From: JANSWY01 sp965243755
GTDB taxonomy: Bacteria; Bacteroidota; Bacteroidia; Cytophagales; Cyclobacteriaceae
Assembly: GCA_965243755.1 (NCBI GenBank)
Contig: CBDEVW010000003.1
Coordinates: 992,001-1,056,000 of the forward strand
DNA length: 64,000 bases
Direction: 5' to 3'
Positions 8,423 to 18,058 of this stretch are shown here, piece after piece (position 1 is the first letter of the stretch; every line of letters starts with the position of its first letter). The translations under genes were made by a program, and so were the position numbers. The notes beneath the pieces were generated by a model. The model did not search any database, had not been told where the DNA came from, and worked only from the letters and a program-made list of their open reading frames with translations.

Positions 8423-9088
8423 ATGGGACGAACTACTATCACGACACTTATCGCAATTCTATTCATTTATTTTGGGGCACAGGCTCAAAAGGATGGGAAA
8501 ATCTTAAAAAAGGCTAATCAGATCAACAATGAGGGTTATGCCTTATTGCAGGATGGTTTTTACAACATGGCCATTGAAACCTTTAAAATGGCCATAGCCC
8601 TGGATTCTTCACAAAGTTTGTATTATATCAATCTCAAACAAGCCTGTGAAGAGATCGGTGACAAAGCAACCATGATCACCTACCTCGAGAAAGCAAAGAG
8701 AAACCTGATCGATGATGATGAAATCTTTTACTACAGTGGTAATTATTACCAGGAAGAAGGTATTTATGATCAGGCCATTGAGGATTATAGCCGTTCTATT
8801 GACATCATTCTCACAAAAGAGTCCGTTCAGTCAGCACTGATATACGCCTATTATTTTAACAGGGCAAACTCCTACTATAAATCTGAACAGTACGATGAAG
8901 CGATTGAGGACTTCTCAAAAACGATCAATTACAATCCAACGCATCATGGTGCTTTTACCAACAGGGGAATAGCCAAATACTATGTGGATGATATTGATGG
9001 TGCCTGCGATGACTGGAGTATGGCACTGGATCTTGGTTTCTATGAGGTAGGTCAGTACCTGGAGAGAAATTGCAGAAACGATAATTAA
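8423..9088 (+). CDS. Secreted tetratricopeptide-repeat protein
   Basis: 221 residues with a signal peptide (about 1-21, ending GAQAQ) and several TPR units: GYALLQDGFYNMAIETFKMA, then YYQEEGIYDQAIEDYSRSID, then SYYKSEQYDEAIEDFSKTIN, and a final partial unit. It is likely a periplasmic protein-protein interaction scaffold; no partner is evident. Its stop codon interlocks with that of the convergent EF-hand gene (TTAA at 9085-9088). A -7-like TAATTTTG at 8230-8237 is the only promoter-like element seen upstream, 185 bases away. Confidence 0.85.
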   Translation: MGRTTITTLIAILFIYFGAQAQKDGKILKKANQINNEGYALLQDGFYNMAIETFKMAIALDSSQSLYYINLKQACEEIGDKATMITYLEKAKRNLIDDDEIFYYSGNYYQEEGIYDQAIEDYSRSIDIILTKESVQSALIYAYYFNRANSYYKSEQYDEAIEDFSKTINYNPTHHGAFTNRGIAKYYVDDIDGACDDWSMALDLGFYEVGQYLERNCRNDN

Positions 9089-9654
9089 TCAATCGACAGC
9101 TCTTCCCAGGAGCCAAATAGCCAGTTTCCTTTAGCCGACACATCATCGCTACGGAAAAAGTCGTGAACGGCTGCTCTCAGCTCTTCCCTGCTGATCATGT
9201 CGTCACTATTTTTATCGATTTTGGTAAAGGCTTTGGCAGAGTATCTCACCTCCAGACGGAAGCTCATGAATATGTCCAGGTATTCTTTCAGAGAGATGTA
9301 GTTATCTTCGTCCTGATCAAACATTTGGAAAATGTGCTCCACTACTTCATTGACATAGCTGTCATAGGAGGCATCATCACAGTTGACAATCTTTTCATCG
9401 GCATACCTTAGCCATTCGTAAAAGCTGGCCTTATCATCCCTGTTGGTGTCGATGTACTGCTGTACGTCTTTCCATACCTTTTTACAGCCTGCCATCACCA
9501 CATCCCACTCCGGTTGCTCCTCTTCAATTCCCAATATCAAACAGATATTTTCACCAATTCCTTCAAAATCATCGATCTCAATAAATCCGTTCTTATCGTA
9601 ATCCAGAATGTTGTAGAACATCCGTAGTTTAGTCTCTTGAAATGCTGATATCAT
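9085..9654 (-). CDS. EF-hand calcium-binding protein (calerythrin-like)
   Basis: 189 residues with four EF-hand-like loops: DYDKNGFIEIDDF (about 18), DTNRDDKASFYEW (about 69), DQDEDNYISLKEY (about 112) and DKNSDDMISREEL (about 146). The second loop lacks the central Gly and is the least canonical. There is no signal peptide or membrane segment, so it is predicted to be cytoplasmic. Size, spacing and the C-terminal NWLFGSW motif resemble prokaryotic calerythrin and sarcoplasmic calcium-binding proteins, which suggests calcium buffering or sensing rather than an enzyme. It is convergent with the TPR gene. Confidence 0.9.
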   Translation of the reverse strand: MISAFQETKLRMFYNILDYDKNGFIEIDDFEGIGENICLILGIEEEQPEWDVVMAGCKKVWKDVQQYIDTNRDDKASFYEWLRYADEKIVNCDDASYDSYVNEVVEHIFQMFDQDEDNYISLKEYLDIFMSFRLEVRYSAKAFTKIDKNSDDMISREELRAAVHDFFRSDDVSAKGNWLFGSWEELSID

Positions 9655-9805
9655 AGGTATGTATTATAAACTGTCAACCAATGGTCATACTTTACATGCT
9701 GCTTACGAATATAGTAATATTTACCAATTGACATTGAACCTGAGAAAAATATCCTATTGAATAATTACAATATATACCAATGCAGGCTCATGACCGCAAA
9801 TATTT

Positions 9806-11056
9806 TTAATTCTGAAATTGTCTGAAAACCACAACAGCATTGTGGCCCCCGAATCCAAAATTGTTGTTCACAGCCACGTTGACTTCTTTATCGAGTGCCT
9901 CTTGAAAAACGATTTTTTCTGCTCCTGGTACCTCTGTATCCAGGTTATTAAGATTGATTGTTGGAGGTATCTTGTTGTCATTTATCGCCTTTATACATGC
10001 AATGCCTTCTATCGCACCTGCTGCTCCCAGCAAGTGCCCGGTAATCGACTTGGTTGCACTGATCCTGACCTTATCATTGGATCCAAATATGGTTTCAATT
10101 CCCTTAGTTTCACTAATGTCTCCCTGTGATGTAGAAGTAGCATGGGCGTTGATGTAGTCTACTTCTAAAGGATCAATGTTGGCATCTTCCAGCGCACTCT
10201 TCATTGCCCTGGCAGCACCTTCACCTTCCGGATGGGTAGAAGTCAGGTGATATGCATCGGAAGCCATTCCAGCTCCCGCAATCTCTGCCAGGATGGTAGC
10301 ACCTCTTTGCCGGGCATGTTCCAGGGACTCCAGAACAAGCGCTCCTCCCCCTTCGCCTAATACAAATCCGTCCCTGTCAGCATCAAAAGGTCTTGATGCG
10401 GCGGTTGGGTCTTCATTTCTTCTTGATAGCGCCCTCATCGCATTAAATCCACCCACCACATTATCAATAATTGGAGCATCTGAGCTTCCTGCAATCATCA
10501 GGTCAGCCTTACCCCACCTGATGTAATTGAGGGCATCCATAAATGCACTGTTGGCCGATGCACACGCCGAAACCGCTGTATAAGTGATGCCTTTGAAGCC
10601 ATGCTCCATCGCCACAATTCCTGAAGCCATATTGGACAGGATCATTGGCATAAAATATGGGTTAAACCTAGGTAATTGTTTGTTGGTGCTGTATTCCTCA
10701 ATACCAGATTGCAATGTGGTGATGCCCCCGTTTCCTGTTCCCCAGATCACTCCTGCCTTTTCGAGGTTAATTGATTCTGGGTTAATGTTAGCATTGTCCA
10801 AAGCCTGTCTGGCAGTGATGAGGGCATATTGGGTATACAAATCGTACTTTCTAAGGTCCTTTCGGTCGAAATAATCCAGTGGATCATATCCCTTTACTTC
10901 GCAGGCAAACTGCGTTCTGAAATTGCTGCTGTCGAATTTAGTAATAGGCCCGGCTCCTGATTTTCCTGCTACGAGATTGTTCCAAAATGTATCAACATCA
11001 TTACCAATGGGAGTAATTGCCCCCATCCCTGTTATCACTACCTTGCGAAATTCCAT
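9806..11056 (-). CDS. fabF: 3-oxoacyl-[acyl-carrier-protein] synthase, FabF-like
   Basis: 416 residues of a KAS II-type condensing enzyme. The catalytic Cys165 is in SACASANSAF, His305 in NAHATSTSQGD, Lys336 and His341 in TKSITGHLLGAAG; this is the Cys-His-His triad of decarboxylating ketosynthases. The motif SACASAN differs slightly from the usual TACATG/TACASG. No acpP or other fatty-acid gene is adjacent. Its ATG directly abuts the stop codon of the upstream T9SS protein gene (TAAATG), implying coupled translation. It may be the housekeeping FabF or a paralogue for a special lipid; the sequence alone does not decide. Confidence 0.9.
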   Translation of the reverse strand: MEFRKVVITGMGAITPIGNDVDTFWNNLVAGKSGAGPITKFDSSNFRTQFACEVKGYDPLDYFDRKDLRKYDLYTQYALITARQALDNANINPESINLEKAGVIWGTGNGGITTLQSGIEEYSTNKQLPRFNPYFMPMILSNMASGIVAMEHGFKGITYTAVSACASANSAFMDALNYIRWGKADLMIAGSSDAPIIDNVVGGFNAMRALSRRNEDPTAASRPFDADRDGFVLGEGGGALVLESLEHARQRGATILAEIAGAGMASDAYHLTSTHPEGEGAARAMKSALEDANIDPLEVDYINAHATSTSQGDISETKGIETIFGSNDKVRISATKSITGHLLGAAGAIEGIACIKAINDNKIPPTINLNNLDTEVPGAEKIVFQEALDKEVNVAVNNNFGFGGHNAVVVFRQFQN

Positions 11057-13294
11057 TTATTGCTTTATGATTCTGTGGGCATGATGATCATCACCATTCT
11101 GAATGATCAGGATATACATGCCGGTTTCAAGTTTTCGCAAATCTAATCTGTCACCAGAGAAATTTTCGACTTCCTTAACAATTTTACCAGTTTCAGAATA
11201 AATGGTTAACCGGGCAGCAGAAAGCTTTTTGGTGAATTTGAGTTCATTGACAAATGGATTGGGATAGGTAAGCAATTGTTCTTCCTGTATATGATCTGAA
11301 GAAGTTATGACCACTTCAATGCAGGATGGACTGGAGAAGCTATACAACTCCTGATCAAACAGCGTATTCCCTATGGTGCCTTTTGTAAGTACTTTGTAAC
11401 AATATGTTTGACCATCCACCAGGTCATCCCGATCAATGAAGTATAATCCCTGATCAAGGACATTTACAGTTCCAACAGGCTGGAAAGTGCCGTTTGCATC
11501 AGCCTTGTAAACAACATGATCCGGTTGGTTCACATCATGTAAGGACCAGGCGGTAGATCCTCCCCATTTTACCACCACATTTCCTCTCAAGTCATTTTCA
11601 GTGGTTGTGATGACATTTTGTGAAACGGCAGATTCCCCGATGGTATTACCAGCATCGTCTTTTGCCAACACCTTGTAAGTATATACCTTCGTAACATCTA
11701 TATTGTTATCTTCGAAAGTGAACTCACCTGTATTTCCAATTACCTGGAAAGAGGAGGCTCCCGGATCCTTTCGCAGTACCTGGTAGCTGCCAACGGCCTG
11801 ATACGGATTGATCCAGCTAATTTCCATGTGGTCTCCCTCGTGTGAAACTTTGGTCAGGATTGGGTTTGAAGTATTCTGAATGACACAGTGTTCGCTGGAA
11901 GCAACGCTACGATGGCCCAGGTCATTGACTCTCACTACCCGGTAACACACTTCCGCACCAGATGAGACAGCTGAAATATCATCCGTAAAGGTTGACTGGC
12001 CAGTAACTTCACCGATGAGCTGATAGCCCGACAATTCTTCAATTTCATTGAGACAGTAGTGAAACTCATAGCTTCCCAGCTTCCTGTAAATCAAAACTCG
12101 ATCTCCGGGATTGTTACCGGTCCATGTAAGCGTCACCAAATGATCATTTCTGGTTAATTCGGTCTGCAAAGCATGCGTCTTAACGGTAACTTTTCCTGTT
12201 TCAAAATGCGATAAAGAAGGTCCGTCAAATTTGGGATCATCCCATAATTTGTAATAAAGTAAATAGGGTCTCTCACGAATCTGATCTTCATTTGGATTCC
12301 ACCAGACATTAAAATTAAACTCCTCCTGAATTAAATATTCTTTTTCAATACTTATTCCATCTACTTCGCCAAATACTGCCAGATTCAGGTCATCATTATC
12401 AATATCGTGTGCTGTAATAGAAGCAACCAGTGAATCTTCTGGAGTCACGCAATCCCGGGATTCTATTTCCATTGTGGGTCTGTTATTTTCAGTCTGCTCA
12501 ATGATAATTTGCATATCCCTAACCATATAGCCCATTTCATACCATCTGCCGTTTACCTTCCGCCATTCAGTGACTTCAATAGCGACCGCATATTCTCCTG
12601 CCTCACCCGGAGCATCCCAGGTTAACATTCCTGTGACCGGGTCAATTTGAAATGTTGGTGTTCCATTTTGTGCTTCATTGCCCAGTGCGTAATTATCATA
12701 AAATGAGGGGTTGTTAGGGAAGACATAATTAATTACCTCTATACCCAAGTCTTGTTTGGGTGTAGTTAACTGGTATGAAAGACTATCTCCATCAGGATCG
12801 TAGGCACCAGGAATATGTTGAAACTTGATGCCGGTTGCTCCCTTGTCGATTGGTAATACGGTAAATACCGGAGAATTATTATTGCCCATTACGAAATCTG
12901 TGTATACTCCAGTCTCTGCATAAAATGGTGTTTGAACAGAATTGGTCATGTTAAGAATCCCCTCATTTCGGTTCTCTTCCCTGTAGCTGGCTATAAAAAC
13001 CCCATTGAATGGGTATGTGTGAGTTACCTTAAACACATTCAATTCCAACTCTTCACCAATAATATTTGTTGAAATCTCGAAACCCTCTTGAGTCTCTCCA
13101 TCTCCAAAGTCAAATACCCCCTGTCCAAAGGGAATACTTGAACCAGTGTCTCTAATTGCAGTAACAGTAAATTCATATGTCCTTCCCTGACCGGAAAGTT
13201 GCCGATAGGATATTTCAACTGCTCTGATATGCGTGGCATATAAAGATGTACACAATAGTATACTGGATGCGAGGGTCAATAAATATTTAATCAT
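11057..13294 (-). CDS. T9SS-secreted multidomain protein with fibronectin III-like repeats
   Basis: 745 residues from the ATG at 13294, which gives a clean signal peptide (MIKYLLTLASSILLCTSLYA). A TTG seven codons upstream would overlap the promoter element at 13313-13320 and is rejected. The mature N-terminus (THIRAVEISYRQL) matches the domain found in large gliding/adhesion-associated Bacteroidota proteins. Cadherin- and fibronectin III-like modules follow. The C-terminus is a type A T9SS sorting domain (LTYPNPFVNELKF ... LETGMYILII). It is predicted to be exported to or through the outer membrane. A functional ligand is not evident. Confidence 0.85.
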   Translation of the reverse strand: MIKYLLTLASSILLCTSLYATHIRAVEISYRQLSGQGRTYEFTVTAIRDTGSSIPFGQGVFDFGDGETQEGFEISTNIIGEELELNVFKVTHTYPFNGVFIASYREENRNEGILNMTNSVQTPFYAETGVYTDFVMGNNNSPVFTVLPIDKGATGIKFQHIPGAYDPDGDSLSYQLTTPKQDLGIEVINYVFPNNPSFYDNYALGNEAQNGTPTFQIDPVTGMLTWDAPGEAGEYAVAIEVTEWRKVNGRWYEMGYMVRDMQIIIEQTENNRPTMEIESRDCVTPEDSLVASITAHDIDNDDLNLAVFGEVDGISIEKEYLIQEEFNFNVWWNPNEDQIRERPYLLYYKLWDDPKFDGPSLSHFETGKVTVKTHALQTELTRNDHLVTLTWTGNNPGDRVLIYRKLGSYEFHYCLNEIEELSGYQLIGEVTGQSTFTDDISAVSSGAEVCYRVVRVNDLGHRSVASSEHCVIQNTSNPILTKVSHEGDHMEISWINPYQAVGSYQVLRKDPGASSFQVIGNTGEFTFEDNNIDVTKVYTYKVLAKDDAGNTIGESAVSQNVITTTENDLRGNVVVKWGGSTAWSLHDVNQPDHVVYKADANGTFQPVGTVNVLDQGLYFIDRDDLVDGQTYCYKVLTKGTIGNTLFDQELYSFSSPSCIEVVITSSDHIQEEQLLTYPNPFVNELKFTKKLSAARLTIYSETGKIVKEVENFSGDRLDLRKLETGMYILIIQNGDDHHAHRIIKQ

Positions 13295-13312
13295 TTGATA
13301 GATAGTTAAGTT

Positions 13313-13320
13313 CAAATATA
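13313..13320 (-). promoter_or_regulatory. -7 promoter element for the T9SS protein/fabF unit
   Basis: On the minus strand this reads TATATTTG, a perfect TAnnTTTG, ending 18 bases before the ATG at 13294. An identical 8-mer occurs at 13433-13440, 120 bases upstream, and could be a second start site. The nearest TTTG for a -33 box is 24 bases away, slightly too far. Confidence 0.5.
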
Positions 13321-13446
13321 CAGAATTGGTTAATTATCATTATCCAAATGGTTTTGGTTAATTGCGCATCAAGGATTTTAACCGCTTTATTATTTGGAAT
13401 GTCTGACTCTTATCCTTGCTGTTAACTGTAAGCAAATATACGAACA

Positions 13447-15228
13447 TTACATCCTATCCGGAACTTCTATGCCAAGTAAACTCATTCCTGTTTTGATCAC
13501 CTTTGCCACATTTTGAGAAAGGTTCACTCGCAACTGCAGTTTTGAAGCGTCATCCTCATTAAAAATAGGCACCTCCTGATAGAATCTGTTGTATTCCTTA
13601 CAAAGGTCATAAATGTATTGAGCAATTGCTGCAGGAGAATAGTCAGCACCGGCAGCCAGCACCTTTGCTGGAAAATCAGCCAGGGCAATGACTAATGCCT
13701 TTTCTTCAGTACCCAGCTGTGCATTTTCATCAATAGCCGATGCAACATCCAATTCTTTTGCTCTCCTTAAAATTGCAGAAATCCGTGCATGTGTATACTG
13801 TATAAATGGCCCTGTGTTGCCATGAAACTCAATGGATTCCTGAGGATCAAACAGCATTCTTCTTCTTGGGTCGACTTTAAGCAAAAAATATTTCAGTGCT
13901 CCTAATCCGATTATTCGGTAAAGCTCAGCCGCCTGTTCGCTGCTAAAGCCTTCAATATTGCTCCTTTCTTTGGTATGTTCTTCAGCAGTATCCACCATCT
14001 CCTGCATCAAATCATCGGCGTCCACTACGGTCCCTTCCCTGGACTTCATTTTCCCTGTTGGGAGGTCCACCATACCGTACGATAAATGATACAATCCATC
14101 CGCATAGGTACGGCCCAGTTTCTTCATTATCTTAAACAGGACATCAAAATGATAGTCCTGCTCATTTCCTACTACATACACTGATTTATTGAAGGGGAAA
14201 TCTTTGAATTTCAGTTCGCAGGTACCCATGTCCTGAGTGATGTATACTGAGGTACCATCCCCTCTCAGGACCAATTTCTCATCCAAGCCCTCAGAAGTAA
14301 GATCAGCCCAAACTGAATTGTCCTCTTTTCTGAAGAATATCCCTTTTTCCAGTCCTTCATCCACCAGATCTTTACCCAAAAGATAGGTATCAGACTCTTT
14401 ATACATCTTATCAAACGAGACCCCCATGGTTTCATAGGTCTGGTCAAATCCTTCATAAACCCAATTGTTCATTTTCTCCCAAAGGGCCACCGTTTCAGGG
14501 TCCCCATCCTCCCAGTTTTTCAGCATTTGCTGGGCTTCCTGGATCAATGGTGCATTCTTTTTAGCCTCTTCCTCTGAGTCACCTTTTGCGATAAGATCGT
14601 TGATCTCTTTTTTATATTCCTGGTCAAACTTCACATAGTACTTCCCAATCAGGTGATCACCTTTCATACCTGCAGATTCAGGCGTTTCTCCTTCACCAAA
14701 TTTCTGATACGCCAGCATCGATTTGCAGATGTGTATCCCTCTGTCATTGACCAGGTTTACCTTGAGTACATCATATCCGCATGCTTCCAGAATCCTGGAT
14801 ACTGAGTATCCCAGAAAATTATTTCTTAAATGGCCTAAATGCAGGGGTTTATTGGTGTTTGGTGAGGAGTATTCTACCATCACCTTTTTACCGTTGGCTG
14901 GCTGGATCCCATACTGGTCATTGGCTTGAATGGATTTTAATACCTTCAGCCAAAGTTTATCTGACAATTCAAGGTTCAAAAATCCTTTGACTACATTGTA
15001 TTGTGCTACCAGGTCATTATTTGCCACAAGATAGTCTCCGATGATCCTGCCTGTTTCTTCTGGACTTTTTTTGGAAATTCTGCCATAAGGAAAAGTCACG
15101 AAAGTATGAGATCCTGCAAAATCTTTCCTTGTTGGCTGCAAAACAATCTCATCCACTGGTAATTCATGTGAAAACAATGCCTGAAACGCACCACTTATGC
15201 TCTCCTTTAGGTTTAAATTAATGTCCAT
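13447..15228 (-). CDS. argS: Arginyl-tRNA synthetase
   Basis: 593 residues from the ATG at 15228 (MDINLNLKESISGAF), which matches the usual ArgRS N-terminal additional domain. A 16-residue longer frame from 15276 includes a likely -7 element (CATATTTG on the minus strand, 15254-15261) and is rejected. The class I HIGH motif appears as HLGH (130-133) in SSPNTNKPLHLGHLRNN. The KMSKS-equivalent region is GKMKSREGTVVDADDL, and the DALR anticodon-binding domain is at the C-terminus. It charges tRNA-Arg with arginine. Length is normal. Confidence 0.97.
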   Translation of the reverse strand: MDINLNLKESISGAFQALFSHELPVDEIVLQPTRKDFAGSHTFVTFPYGRISKKSPEETGRIIGDYLVANNDLVAQYNVVKGFLNLELSDKLWLKVLKSIQANDQYGIQPANGKKVMVEYSSPNTNKPLHLGHLRNNFLGYSVSRILEACGYDVLKVNLVNDRGIHICKSMLAYQKFGEGETPESAGMKGDHLIGKYYVKFDQEYKKEINDLIAKGDSEEEAKKNAPLIQEAQQMLKNWEDGDPETVALWEKMNNWVYEGFDQTYETMGVSFDKMYKESDTYLLGKDLVDEGLEKGIFFRKEDNSVWADLTSEGLDEKLVLRGDGTSVYITQDMGTCELKFKDFPFNKSVYVVGNEQDYHFDVLFKIMKKLGRTYADGLYHLSYGMVDLPTGKMKSREGTVVDADDLMQEMVDTAEEHTKERSNIEGFSSEQAAELYRIIGLGALKYFLLKVDPRRRMLFDPQESIEFHGNTGPFIQYTHARISAILRRAKELDVASAIDENAQLGTEEKALVIALADFPAKVLAAGADYSPAAIAQYIYDLCKEYNRFYQEVPIFNEDDASKLQLRVNLSQNVAKVIKTGMSLLGIEVPDRM

Positions 15229-15454
15229 CTTGTACTTGTCAGAAATTTGAGTGCAAATATGAACATCATATTTCAAAATTGGGTGATCCTGCCCTACATT
15301 TTGAAAACCATGGAGCTAACTGTTCGCATTTGAACAACACTTTGTATTGATTTGTAACGGTACTATTAATTACAAAATACATAAAACACTGAATTCCAAA
15401 TACATAACTTTTTTGGCAAACTTCTGGCACCATCGCATCAAAATACTATTTGAT

Positions 15455-17911
15455 ATGATCACTAACCTAATCAAAGTAGCCCTTCGCAATATCCAACGAC
15501 AAAAATTTTATGCCATCCTGAACATTCTCGGGCTGGCCATTGGAATTACTTCTTGTCTTTTCATCACCATTTACATCGCAGATGAGCTGAGTTATGACCA
15601 ATTTCATGAAAAAGCTGATCGCATTTACCGCATCGATCAGACTTTTATATGGGGGGAAATTGACAACCATTTTGGCAGCACAGGTCCGGCAGTTGCCGCA
15701 GCAGTCGCGACAGAAATCCCGGAATTTGAAACCCTAACCAGAATCCATACAGTAGGTCCTCAGGTAATCACCGTTAGAAAAAATGAGAAAATCACAGTCT
15801 TCGAAGAACCCCATTTGTTGGCAGCAGATTCTAACTTCTTCGAGGTTTTTACTTTTCCTATGGAGGCTGGGGATTATAAAACAGCACTGGTTCATCCAAA
15901 CTCCATATTGTTGACGAGACAAACCGCTGAAAAATACTTTGGCGATGAAGAAGCGTTGGGGCAATTGGTACAAATTGGAGAGCCCGGGAATGAAAAACCT
16001 TTTAAGGTTACTGGTATACTGAAGGATCTCCCCAGCAACTCACACCTTCAGTTTGACATGCTCACATCCATGTCGTCCTATCCGCGGGTGAAATCGTCGA
16101 GCTGGTCCTGGATTTGGACAACATTTGTGACTTTCGGTGTATTAAATCCCGAAGCTGATGTTGCGGCTATTGAACAGCGCCTGCTCAAAGTGCCCGCAAA
16201 ACATGCAGGCTCCAGCCTTCAGCGATTACAAGGCATAAGCTTTGAAGAATATGCAGCATCTGGAAAAAAGTGGGAGCTCTTCCTACAGCCATTCCTCGAC
16301 ATACACCTGAGAGCACCGGAGGCATTTTCCAGATTGGGAGAAGTAGGTGACATAAAAATGATGTACATCCTGGGGTCTGTGGGCATTCTGATCCTGATGA
16401 TATCTCTGATCAATTTCATGAACCTGGCCACAGCAAGATCAGCGAGCCGTGCCAAGGAAGTTGGCATCAGGAAAGTAATTGGGTCAGGGAAAAAGCATTT
16501 GATATTTCAATTTCTGGTAGAATCTATCATGTTTAGTTTGATTGCCCTGGTGATCAGCCTTATCCTGACAGAGCTTTTGATGCCATGGTTCAACTATATC
16601 GCCGGAAAAGAACTGGCCTACAGCATATTAAATCATCCTGTCCATATCGCTGGCCTGATGCTAATTGGTGGAATAATTGGCATAATTGCAGGAACCTATC
16701 CGGCATTTTACCTTACGTCATTCCAGCCTGTAGCTGTCCTTAAAGGAAAACTGAAATCAGGTGTCAGGTCAGGAGGAATTCGGAACGCACTTGTAGTACT
16801 TCAATTTATGATTTCCATAGTTTTCATTGCCAGTACATTGATTGTATTTAAACAACTTTCATTTACTACCAACTACAACCTCGGTTTCGATCGGGACAAT
16901 AAGGTGATCATCAAGAACGTACACCGTCTGGGTGCATCAATGACCAACTACGCAGAACAGCTCAAAAATTACCCTCAGGTTCAGAATGTCACAATATCTG
17001 AAGCTACTCCTCCATTCTTCTGGAATAATGATAATTTCTCCTTAAAGGGATCTGAAAAAGAAGATTTTCCTCTAAGCTATGTCGTGTCGGATGAAAACTT
17101 TCTTCCGGTTTATGGCATTGAGTTGATCGCTGGCAGAAATTTCGATAAGCAGTTGACGGATCATAACCGCCTGATTGTCAATGAGGCTTTTCTCCGACAT
17201 TTGAATTTTGTGAAACCAGAAGATGCCTTGCAAAAAGTGTTGAAATACTATGATCAGGAAATGACCATAATTGGTGTAGTTAAAGACTTTAACCCTTCAT
17301 TTAGTACGGAAATATTACCATGGGCATTGATTTATGAGGGAAGCGATGTTTTTCTTCAGGCTAACCGCCGGATTTCAGTTCATTTTAATCAAAACCTTAG
17401 TTCAGACGAGATCCAACAGTTTGTTTCCAATGCAGAATCATTATGGGGTCAATTCAGTCCAAACCTCCAGTTCAATTACTCCTTTTTGGATCAGGAATAC
17501 CAGGTGCAGTATGCCTCTATTGAGCAATTTGGTGGGCTGCTGGGTTTATTTACGGTACTGGCCATTGTCATAGCAAGTCTCGGGCTTATTGGATTAATTG
17601 CTTTTGTTATAGAAAAACGAAGTAAAGAAATAGGGATTAGGAAAGTGCTTGGTGCCACCATTGCCAATATATTGGTTTTACTATCAAAAGAATTCGGAAA
17701 GCTGTTAATCATTGGATTTGTAATCGCCACTCCCATTGCATGGTACCTGATGGATATGTGGTTGCAGGATTTTCAATACAGAACAAATATCACCTGGTGG
17801 GTTTTTGTTGCTGCCGGGGTGGTAATGCTGCTGATCGCATTTGCCACTACCAGTTTTCAGACCATTAAGGCGGCACTGACCAATCCGGTTGACTCAATTA
17901 AAGACGAATAA
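15455..17911 (+). CDS. MacB/FtsX-type ABC transporter permease
   Basis: 818 residues from the ATG at 15455 (MITNLIKVALRNIQRQKFY), the standard start of this Bacteroidota family; the frame extends 36 codons upstream without better support. The architecture is duplicated: an N-terminal membrane segment with a MacB-type periplasmic domain (DELSYDQFHEKADRIYRID), three FtsX membrane segments (residues about 300-420), a second membrane segment (about 460-490), a second periplasmic domain and three final segments. No ATPase gene is adjacent. Such permeases belong to export systems for peptides, lipids or signals, or to mechanotransmission complexes. The substrate is unknown. A strong terminator follows. 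Confidence 0.88.
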   Translation: MITNLIKVALRNIQRQKFYAILNILGLAIGITSCLFITIYIADELSYDQFHEKADRIYRIDQTFIWGEIDNHFGSTGPAVAAAVATEIPEFETLTRIHTVGPQVITVRKNEKITVFEEPHLLAADSNFFEVFTFPMEAGDYKTALVHPNSILLTRQTAEKYFGDEEALGQLVQIGEPGNEKPFKVTGILKDLPSNSHLQFDMLTSMSSYPRVKSSSWSWIWTTFVTFGVLNPEADVAAIEQRLLKVPAKHAGSSLQRLQGISFEEYAASGKKWELFLQPFLDIHLRAPEAFSRLGEVGDIKMMYILGSVGILILMISLINFMNLATARSASRAKEVGIRKVIGSGKKHLIFQFLVESIMFSLIALVISLILTELLMPWFNYIAGKELAYSILNHPVHIAGLMLIGGIIGIIAGTYPAFYLTSFQPVAVLKGKLKSGVRSGGIRNALVVLQFMISIVFIASTLIVFKQLSFTTNYNLGFDRDNKVIIKNVHRLGASMTNYAEQLKNYPQVQNVTISEATPPFFWNNDNFSLKGSEKEDFPLSYVVSDENFLPVYGIELIAGRNFDKQLTDHNRLIVNEAFLRHLNFVKPEDALQKVLKYYDQEMTIIGVVKDFNPSFSTEILPWALIYEGSDVFLQANRRISVHFNQNLSSDEIQQFVSNAESLWGQFSPNLQFNYSFLDQEYQVQYASIEQFGGLLGLFTVLAIVIASLGLIGLIAFVIEKRSKEIGIRKVLGATIANILVLLSKEFGKLLIIGFVIATPIAWYLMDMWLQDFQYRTNITWWVFVAAGVVMLLIAFATTSFQTIKAALTNPVDSIKDE

Positions 17912-17945
17912 ACCATTAATCACTGGTAGTTATATTTGATTAAAG

Positions 17946-17976
17946 AACCGCCTCTGAAAAACAGAGCGGTTTTTTT
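17946..17976 (+). terminator. Rho-independent terminator after the ABC permease
   Basis: Stem AACCGCCTCTG / CAGAGCGGTT with one bulged base, AAAAA loop, then seven T. Confidence 0.88.
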
Positions 17977-18006
17977 ATTTGAAGCTTGAAACTGATACTC
18001 TCAGGC

Positions 18007-18041
18007 AAAAAAAAGAAGGCATTTCCGATGGAAATGCCTTC
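18007..18041 (-). terminator. Rho-independent terminator of the minus-strand amidinotransferase operon
   Basis: A perfect 12-bp stem GAAGGCATTTCC / GGAAATGCCTTC with a 3-base loop. On the minus strand it is followed by eight U. It lies 17 bases after the stop of the gene ending at 18059. Confidence 0.92.
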
Positions 18042-18058
18042 AAACCTAATAGTAGAAA

